This document shows, in pieces, positions 56,832-64,000 of a DNA stretch of 64,000 nucleotides. The first letter of the stretch is position 1. Every line of letters begins with the position of its first letter. The notes under the pieces were generated by a model that was not told the origin of the DNA, did not search any database, and saw only the letters and a list, made by a program, of their open reading frames with translations. Made by a program: the position numbers and the translations under genes. Origin of the DNA: Bryoerythrophyllum caledonicum (lineage: Eukaryota > Streptophyta > Bryopsida > Pottiales > Pottiaceae); NCBI GenBank assembly GCA_963971425.1, contig OZ020516.1:19599332-19663331 (forward strand). Reading direction: 5' to 3'.

Positions 56832-58147
56832 AGTCAAGTACAACAATAATTTGAATTTTTTGCTTATGTATGTTTCCACACTACACCACTGCCAACCTTT
56901 GGCGCCCTCCTGAGGGCTAAAAAGTTGTCAATTTACCATGTTATTTTTGGCACAAGATCATTTCGACGTTAACAACATGTGTGCCAAATTTCAAGTCGAG
57001 AAGATAAATATAAAAAAAGATATACAAAATCTTCCAAGATGTGTAGTTGTGAGCCATTCATAGCTGCCAACTTTGACATCCTCCCTAGGATTGATTATTT
57101 TTTAATTTACCGTGAAATTTTTGGCACAAGATCATCTCTATGTTTATAATAAGTGTGCTATATTCCAAGGCCATATGAAGAATACAGAAAGGATATTCAA
57201 AATTCTTTTTATTGCTACATATTTTGGTAGATTTTGAAGATGGTGTTTTGTATTCATCTTGTGGACTTGAATTTTGGCACACATGTTATCAACATGAAAG
57301 GGATCTTGTGCCAATGATTTCATGTTCAATCAACAATTTTTCCGACCTAGGAAGGGTGCCAAAGTTGGCAATAGTGAAATGGATTCCCTCATTGTTTCTC
57401 ACAACTACACATGTTGGTAGACTTAGATTTTTTTCTTTTCATTTGTGGATCTTTTGGACTTGAAATTAAACACACGTATAATCAACATAGAGATGGTCTA
57501 ATGTCCAAAATATCATGGGGAAAAATAAAAAATTGAATACTTGGGAGGGTGTCAAAGTTGGGAGCAGTGAAATGTTTCTTACAACTATATATGTTGGTAG
57601 ATTTCAAAAAATCTTTTGATATGTAGATATTTTGGCCTTCAAATTTGGCACGCATGTGATTAACTTAGAGATAATCTCATGTCAAATATTTCATGGGAAA
57701 AAAAAATCAATCCTTGGGAGTGTGTCAAAATTGGCCACAAGTGAAATGTTTCTCACACCTACACATGTTGCTAGATTTTGAGTTAGTTTTATTTTTGTGG
57801 ATCTTTTGGACTTGAAATTTTTATAATATGTAATCTACATAGAGGTGGTATCATGCTAAAAATTCCATGGGCAAAAAAAAAATTCAATCCTTGGGAGGGT
57901 GTCAAAGTTGACAACTGTGAAACTTTTCTTACAACTACCCCATGTTGGTAAATCTTGGATATCTTTTATTGTATTAATCTCCTTGCCTTAAAATTTGGCA
58001 CACATGTTTTCAACATAACAATGATCTTGATTCAAAAAGTTCATGGTAAATTGACAAATTTTCAGCCCTCAGGAGGGCGTCAAAGTTGGTAGTAGTGTAG
58101 TGGAAACGTACATAAGCAAAAAATTCGAATTATTGTTGTACCTGACT
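56832..58147. mobile_element. MITE-like element with ~60-bp inverted ends, related to the Tc1 element
   Basis: The left end AGTCAAGTACAACAATAATT and the reverse complement of the right end AGTCAGGTACAACAATAATT stay similar for about 60 bases, continuing into GCCCTCCTGAGGGCT and TTGTCAATTTACCAT. Inside, ~180-190-bp units matching those at 798-1400 occur inverted on the left (56880-57215) and direct on the right (starting near 57225, 57413, 57592, 57770, 57945). No coding capacity. Ends start TACAGTC on the left, as in Tc1 elements; a TA duplication on the right is not clear. Confidence 0.75.
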
Positions 58148-59214
58148 CAAGTAGTTAGCTTGAAGATCATACAGTTGAAAGTAGTAAACCCATGTTTTAA
58201 TTAGTCTCATAATATTTCATGTCAAAGTGGTAGTTTTTGGGTGGTTTTGGTAAAGCATAAGGCTCGGTCTTTTAGGAATTAAGAGAAGATAAGAGATGAA
58301 AGGGATTTCACTTTTGGTGCATCCATGTGCAACTTCTAAAATTACTTATTGTTCACTAATGAACTTCAGTAAAGATTTCCTAAATGTTCTTCATAAAGGA
58401 AAAAAAATGGAAAAGACATGGTGAGATTTAATTATACAAAAAAAGCATGAATTTTTCATGCTTCCTTTTTATCCACCGATGAAATGCATGGCAATAAATG
58501 CTCTTGAGCCCTACCCAATGCACACTAAAGCTCCCCTAACTTCTCAAAAAGTTGATCAATAGTTCCCCACACCTTTTCCAAATCAAGTCACTCTTTCCAT
58601 GTGGTACCAATTACTTGGGTTGAGCACATGGGATCTAAAAAGGTTGTCGAATGGCGGTTAGAGGTGAACCTAACGTGTTGGTCAATTTAGCACGTAGGTT
58701 CAACCAAACTTGCGCTTTTAAGACGTGTGTTGAGGACCAATTTAGCATCATGTGCACGGCCCTACTACCATGAGACCATGAAATATGTCGTGACATGCAA
58801 GGTGACTAAGTTTTTACTTTTACAAAAAACTCTAGCTTAGAAGAGTTTTCATGAAAGCAAAGGATCTTTCACCACAAATCTTAGGGTCTTATGTTAGTAA
58901 CTGGGACCACACATACATGGTGACCTGGCTTGGGAAAGGTGTGGGGGAACCACCAGCCAATCTTCCGGGAACTTGGGTACTACGGGGGAGCTTTAGCTTG
59001 CATGGGGTAGGACCTAGGAGCATTGATTGTTGTGCATCTCATTAGTCCAGAAAAATGGAGTATGAAATTTTTGGACGTCTATTCTAGTGCATAAATTTTT
59101 TTTGTCCTGTCTGACACCATATTCCTACTGGCATTCCTCTTCAGGGTGCATTTTCAGGAAAACTCAAGTATTTCACCGCTTTCAACTCTATTTCGGATTG
59201 AAAACTCCAAAACC
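58148..59214. other. Intergenic, no gene seen
   Basis: AT-rich; short frames without motifs. Confidence 0.35.
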
Positions 59215-59800
59215 CAACAGGTCGCTTAGGGCAAACTGACTCCCTTGTTCCCTCCTCGTGGGATGGAGGGGGCAATTGCCTTGGCCCATCTTCATACCTC
59301 CTAGCTTGGCTGGCCAACACCCACAAATCCCAACCGACACACAAACCCTCCTCCTGCCCGGCATATGCCCTAGCCCGTGCGCTCCTCTCGCCCATTGTGA
59401 CACATTTCTATACGATATTGTTGTGATACATTTATCTACGAAATACCCGTAATGGATATTGCCTCATGTGAAACTTGTGTGTGTAGGAGCACGTGTAGGT
59501 TTGTTTTTGTACCTCCCCAAGTGTTTTCAAGTGTTATCATTTTTGCCTATTGGACACTAATATTGAATGTATTATTTTCTTTCATGGTTTCCATTCCGCA
59601 TAGATTGATCCTTCAAGCTCATCTTTTGTGCTTAGGTATATTGTCATTGAGAACTAGGGTTTGAGTTTTATATTGTCAAGTTTCTTGAGTGATACATTAG
59701 TTTCTTCAATAAGTGATTGATTGTAGTTTAGGGTATGAGACATATTTCAATCATTCCATTTAGTGTGACTTAGGGTTTTTATGGCACAACTTTATGCTTT
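59215..59800 (+). repeat. Left inverted repeat
   Basis: See the element entry; the partner is 62228-62810. The minus-strand open frames here (AGQEEGLCVGWDLWVLASQA) mirror plus-strand frames in the partner, which is an effect of the inversion rather than of genes. Confidence 0.7.
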
Positions 59801-60111
59801 TTTGGGGGGTCCTAACAAGTATTACTTCAATTTTTCCATTACATAATGTTGTATTTAGTGTGTCTTAAAATCATGGCAGGTATTGGTATTTTAAGATACT
59901 CTCTTTCATTCTTCTTAGTATTGTGCTTTGGTCTTGTACTGCTTAGAGAGGTTTGAAAATGTAAGATCCTTATCTCATTCTTGCATAAGTGTAGTTTTTT
60001 CTATTCCACGGGATGCAGTTATCCGACTGACCACTTGCCGTTCTCGATCGGGACTACAAGGAAGTCCCTTGTGCGGAGAAGCCATGACATTGCGAGGTTG
60101 AGAATTATGGC

Positions 60112-60648
60112 TTGGGTCCGTGGAAGAATTGGCGACACTTGGATAATCATCTTTGTCATCGCCATTGCATGGAGCTTACGGCGCAAACACTTGGTCATCC
60201 GCGGAAGGTAGAACGACTTTGCAACATCAACTCCCTCCGTATGAATGCAATTATTTTATCGAAGCCATTTAAGAGACAACGAAAGGAGGTTTGGAAAAAA
60301 TTCCAAGCGTGGACGAAGGTGGCGGAGGTGTTATGGGCACGGGTGGAGATGGCGGCCACCTTTGACCGTAATGTGTGGGAAAAAACTTTTATTGTCATAG
60401 CAATGGCGAAGAAGTATGTCACTCATCTCGGGGCAAAGAAGGAAGGAGTTAGAGAATTGGATGCGGCATGCCTTGACGCACAAGCGCGCCATCCCAATTT
60501 TTCCAACGCGATTACGGAGTTGAAGTTGGGCGGTGGCGCGGACGAGTTGGAGATTGCGCAATTGAAGGATCTTCACCACATTTTCAACCAAAAAAAGGAA
60601 TGTATGAATGCACAATTGCACTTGCATTGCCCCATCCTTGTCTACTAG
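60112..60648 (+). CDS. Unrecognised ORF inside the inverted-repeat element
   Basis: 178 codons, predicted mostly helical and basic (PFKRQRKEVWKKFQAWTKVA; EKTFIVIAMAKKYVTHLGAK). It contains a NWRHLDNHLCHRHC segment with paired Cys/His that may or may not bind metal. It has higher GC than its surroundings. I do not recognise it; a relic of a transposase or a captured gene are both possible. Confidence 0.35.
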   Translation: MGPWKNWRHLDNHLCHRHCMELTAQTLGHPRKVERLCNINSLRMNAIILSKPFKRQRKEVWKKFQAWTKVAEVLWARVEMAATFDRNVWEKTFIVIAMAKKYVTHLGAKKEGVRELDAACLDAQARHPNFSNAITELKLGGGADELEIAQLKDLHHIFNQKKECMNAQLHLHCPILVY

Positions 60649-61029
60649 CATGCTCCTGTGTAATGTCATAGAATGAAATAGGTCCAGGCGGAGGATTCTG
60701 GATGTTGATAGTCAACCGTGATTTTGGCATGTTGACTATATAAAGTTAGAATGTAAGAAAGGCAATTTGAGTAATGGAAAGTGAAGTGGCGGATAGGTCA
60801 ATTTGAGTACATAAATATTCATTATTTTTAATACTGTTGATATGAAAAGAATGTTATTTGAATTATGAGAAATTTATATAATTCTAATGTTAGGAAAGAC
60901 AAAATTTACAAAGCAATACACTTCACGGAGATGACAACTAAAAAACATTCCTTTAGTTACTTTGTTTTTCAAGTGAAATACCCGTCACACTACAAGAATA
61001 TGAAACAAAACGTCATTGGTTTCTTATCA

Positions 61030-61292
61030 CAATATCCGTCACAAAGGACCTCAAACAAATCAAGATGTTTTATACTTATGAACGCCGGAACCTTCAAGAA
61101 CAATCGTCAAGAAAACATGGCCCCCCCATGGCTACTTCCATGCGCATGTGGAATCCAAAGGACTTCCATAGAAAGATCCCCCACCGGACCACATTAAAAC
61201 AAACCTTACTATCCAATTTATTGAATTCAAATACTGTAATGACAGATTTTTCCCACAAGCAATCGAAAACAAAATTAATAAACACCAACCAC
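61030..61292 (+). pseudogene. Third LINE scrap, truncated by a microsatellite
   Basis: Close match to 56023-56300 (GAACGCCGGAACCTTCAA, CATGGCTACTTCCATGC, ATCCAATTTATTGAATT). It breaks off at ACCAACCACT, exactly where TTC repeats begin; the other copy continues ACCAACCACTTATTAATGAC. Confidence 0.75.
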
Positions 61293-62049
61293 TCTTCTTC
61301 TTCTTCTTCTTCTTCTTCTTCTTCTTCTTCTTCTTCTTCTTCTTCTTCTTCTTCTTCTTCTTCTTCTTCTTCTTCTTCTTCTTCTTCTTCTTCTTCTTCT
61401 TCTTCTTCTTCTTCTTCTTCTTCTTCTTCTTCTTCTTCTTCTTCTTCTTCTTCTTCTTCTTCTTCTTCTTCTTCTTCTTCTTCTTCTTCTTCTTCTTCTT
61501 CTTCTTCTTCTTCTTCTTCTTCTTCTTCTTCTTCTTCTTCTTCTTCTTCTTCTTCTTCTTCTTCTTCTTCTTCTTCTTCTTCTTCTTCTTCTTCTTCTTC
61601 TTCTTCTTCTTCTTCTTCTTCTTCTTCTTCTTCTTCTTCTTCTTCTTCTTCTTCTTCTTCTTCTTCTTCTTCTTCTTCTTCTTCTTCTTCTTCTTCTTCT
61701 TCTTCTTCTTCTTCTTCTTCTTCTTCTTCTTCTTCTTCTTCTTCTTCTTCTTCTTCTTCTTCTTCTTCTTCTTCTTCTTCTTCTTCTTCTTCTTCTTCTT
61801 CTTCTTCTTCTTCTTCTTCTTCTTCTTCTTCTTCTTCTTCTTCTTCTTCTTCTTCTTCTTCTTCTTCTTCTTCTTCTTCTTCTTCTTCTTCTTCTTCTTC
61901 TTCTTCTTCTTCTTCTTCTTCTTCTTCTTCTTCTTCTTCTTCTTCTTCTTCTTCTTCTTCTTCTTCTTCTTCTTCTTCTTCTTCTTCTTCTTCTTCTTCT
62001 TCTTCTTCTTCTTCTTCTTCTTTCTTCTTCTTCTTTCTTCTTCTTCTTC
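61293..62049 (+). repeat. (TTC)~250 microsatellite, GAA on the minus strand
   Basis: About 757 bp of uninterrupted TTC triplets until two extra T bases near 62021-62035. The all-Ser plus frame and all-Arg minus frame across it are artefacts. The purine strand is (GAA)n, a known triplex-forming sequence. Confidence 0.98.
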
Positions 62050-62227
62050 ACGAAGGAAAAATGTCTCAATAAATGTACTTGAGTGAGCATTTAAAAGGCA
62101 ATACCCGTCACGCGCAATAAAAGTTCCCTAAAACGACCTTTGGAGCCTTTGCATCCAAACGCAATACTTGTAACGTACAAAATCAAATTTAAGAAATACG
62201 CCTCTGTCCATATCTATGATGTATGTA

Positions 62228-62810
62228 GCATAAAGTTGTGCTATAAAAACCCTAAGTCACACTAAATGGAATGATTGAAATATGTCTCATACCCTAAACT
62301 ACAATCAATCACTTATTGAAGAAACTAATGTATCACTCTAGAAACTTGACAATATAAAACTCAAACCCTAGTTCTCAATGACAACATACCTAAGCACAAA
62401 AGATGAGCTTGAAGGATCAATCTATGTGGAATGGAAACCATGAAAGAAAATAATACATTCAATATTAGTGTCAAATGGGCACAAAGGATAGCACTTGAGA
62501 ACACTAGGGGATGTACAAAAACAAACCCTACACGTGCTCCTACACACACAAGTTTCACAAGAGGCAATACCCGTCACAATGTGTCACGAAAATACTCGTC
62601 ACGGGTATTTCGTACAGAAATGTGTCACGACGGGCAAGAGGAGAGCACGGGCCAGGGCACATGCTGGGCAGGGGGAGGGTTTGTGTGCCGCTTGGGGTTT
62701 GTGGGTGCTGGCCAGCCAAGCTGGGAGGGATGAAGATGGGCCAGGGCATCTGCCCCCTTCATCCCACGAGGAGGGAACGAGGGGTCAGCTCGCCCTGGGC
62801 CCAGCAGACC
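62228..62810 (-). repeat. Right inverted repeat
   Basis: Reverse-complement partner of 59215-59800. Confidence 0.7.
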
Positions 62811-63307
62811 CGGCGACGCCTCGGGAGCAACAAAAGTTCCAATATCTCACATAGTCTACAATATCGCTAGATTAAGAACCCGTGGAAACTATATAATCTA
62901 CGTCCGGCGCAGACCGCGACTTGTGGTCACATTTTACAGTACTGTAATCAATTCTTTACGTAGACCTGCTGCCCACCTGAAGAAAAGCTCTATGAGTGGT
63001 GTAGATTTCACCCACCAGAAAAGGCGCCATGACATGCCCTCCTCTTAAAACACAACTGGACACCCCTCAAATCTACACAGTTGAAGATTGGAGTATTTAG
63101 AGGGCGAACAGGAGACCATAGAATCTAGATTTATGCAAGATTTGGTGCGAGCACGCAGAGAGACGAGACGCGCGAAGGAGACGAGTTTGCGGGGAAGCCA
63201 AGAGAGGGAGCTTGCGTTGGAGTGGATTGCGAGCAGGGGATGGAGGCGGGCGGAGGTGGAGCGTAGACGACGACGAGAGTGGTTTGGAAGAAGAATTTTT
63301 TGCGGCC
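62811..63307 (+). promoter_or_regulatory. Promoter and 5' UTR region of the SPP-like gene
   Basis: A sharp rise in GC and purine-rich GAGACGAGACGCGCG-type sequence from about 63100 suggests a transcribed leader. A small upstream ORF (ATG 63240, stop 63264-63266, 8 codons) precedes the main start. No core promoter box is certain. Confidence 0.35.
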
Positions 63308-63457
63308 ATGGCGTTGCGGAGGTGCTGCTTCGGGAGCTTTGCGTGGATCCTGGTGGTGGCGATTCTGTCGGCGCATGTGTGCCGGGGCGACAGCGAGATC
63401 ACGCACGACGATGTGGACACACCGTCGCAACCCGGCTGCGACAACAGCTTCGTTCTG
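63308..63457 (+). CDS. First exon of a probable signal peptide peptidase-like (SPPL, PA-domain) protease
   Basis: Fifty codons from ATG 63308 to a GTGAGT donor at 63458. Residues 1-26 are a clear signal peptide (two Arg, hydrophobic core FAWILVVAILSAHVC, then GDS). The mature start contains HDDVDTPSQPGCDNSFVL, closely like the N-terminus of plant SPPL proteins just before their protease-associated domain (GC-N-F-LVKV). Those proteins are multi-pass intramembrane aspartyl proteases of endosomes or vacuole membranes, cutting type II membrane stubs. The rest of the gene, including the YD and GxGD active sites, lies beyond the window; 63458-64000 appears to be intron 1. The call depends on a short match from memory. 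Confidence 0.55.
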
Positions 63458-64000
63458 GTGAGTCTCGGATCCCGTTCCAACGCATTGAGAGCGGGGCTAG
63501 GGTTTCGTGTGAGAGTCCGGAGACGTGAAGAGCGCGGAAGTTTGATAGGAGTGAGCTTGGAGCGCCCGTTGGACCATGGAGATGTGATGATTTGCGATAT
63601 TTTGCAATTCTGGAAGGATTCTTTGTATTTTTTCTTTTTTTCTTTTAAATTGTGCGGTGATTACTTGTGCGTTTCGGTGTTTGGAAGTGGTGACTGGGAT
63701 CGGAAGTGTCGGAGAGGTGAATCGCGGTTGAGGACGTCATTGATTAATGCGTTGAATTAAGTAATTCAAGCGGTCTTGGGAGCTGCTTAATTTTTTTGTG
63801 TCTGAATTGAAAGACATTTTCGTTGGTGTGATTGGTGGAGAGGGAAGCATTTGCATGTCAAGTTCTGGAGTCCTGAGTGTTGGTGTGCAGTCGATTTATT
63901 TGTGTGATGTAATGATCCTTGCTCGTGAGATATGTGGTTTGTTGTGAAATGTTTCGAGTTCTTGGAAAGACAAGAACGTTAAATTTTATCGAAGTTCATA
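63458..64000 (+). other. Probable intron 1 of the SPP-like gene
   Basis: Starts GTGAGT and is T-rich in places; no second exon recognised before the window ends. Confidence 0.4.

Larger units (their letters stand above)
59215..62810. mobile_element. ~3.6-kb element with ~590-bp inverted terminal repeats
   Basis: 59215-59800 and the reverse complement of 62228-62810 match over their length. Shared blocks include CCTCCTCGTGGGATG, TAGCTTGGCTGGCCA, GTGAAACTTGTGTGTGTAGG, TAGATTGATCCTTCAAGCTC and TTAGGGTTTTTATGGC (or its variant). Divergence is visible (roughly one in ten or more in the outer part). Inside lie an unrecognised ORF, a LINE fragment and a giant TTC microsatellite. No transposase motif is visible. 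It may be a foldback-type element or simply an inverted duplication. Confidence 0.65.

Noticed and set aside
59141..59403. Matching Trp/Gly-rich frames at 59.2 kb (-) and 62.5-62.9 kb (+)
   Set aside because: They match only because the DNA is an inverted repeat; no start context, motif or length supports a gene.
61275..62090. Long poly-serine (+) and poly-arginine (-) open frames
   Set aside because: They are translations of the TTC/GAA microsatellite, not genes.

Overview
The window looks like nuclear DNA from a green plant, most likely a seed-free streptophyte with a large, repeat-filled genome; I cannot name the species. The evidence is one intact intron-rich plastid isoprenoid gene (ISPD, 11 exons, N-terminal extension like a transit peptide), the first exon of a probable signal-peptide-peptidase-like gene at the right edge, and plant-type transposon families (Ty3/gypsy, Ty1/copia, MULE, Helitron, LINE). 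No rRNA, tRNA, CRISPR or prokaryotic operon structure is visible.

Layout. 1-1.4 kb: broken Tc1/mariner (DD34E) transposase followed by ~185-bp tandem repeats. 1.6-13.7 kb: an 11.8-kb minus-strand Ty3/gypsy-type element (element Y) carrying gag, protease, a captured C5 cytosine DNA methyltransferase, RT, RNase H, integrase and a C-terminal PHD finger, inserted into the terminal repeat of an older relative on the plus strand. 13.7-18.3 kb: protease-like remnant of that relative, then a decayed MULE transposase. 18.3-22.5 kb: repeats with no convincing gene. 22.7-25.1 kb: ISPD. 25.6-28.2 kb: protein kinase and Helitron helicase pseudogenes. 29.1-46.4 kb: a LINE split by an old PHD-finger gypsy element (element O, 31.3-42.85 kb), which is itself split by a recent gypsy element (32.6-39.4 kb) and a truncated copia element. 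46.4-56.6 kb: unrecognised AT-rich and CCGGT-rich repeats plus a second LINE tail. 56.8-58.1 kb: a MITE-like relative of the Tc1 element. 59.2-62.8 kb: an element with ~590-bp inverted terminal repeats containing a third LINE scrap and a ~757-bp TTC microsatellite. 63.3 kb: exon 1 of the SPP-like gene.

The main discovery is the methyltransferase/PHD element family. In Y, gag-protease-methyltransferase-pol lie in one reading frame broken by five in-frame stops, two of them UAG-CAA. The polyprotein combines a DNA-methylation writer with a chromatin-reader finger. The ends of Y and O are not ordinary LTRs: in element orientation both read A1 - genes - B1 - gc - A2 - B2, with 4-bp target duplications outside A1 and B2. 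Split direct repeats like this are known from tyrosine-recombinase retroelements (PAT/Ngaro), yet Y encodes a DDE integrase. The internal B1/A2 junction has the element's two outer ends joined head to tail. All statements come from reading the sequence and recalling family motifs; no database search was run.
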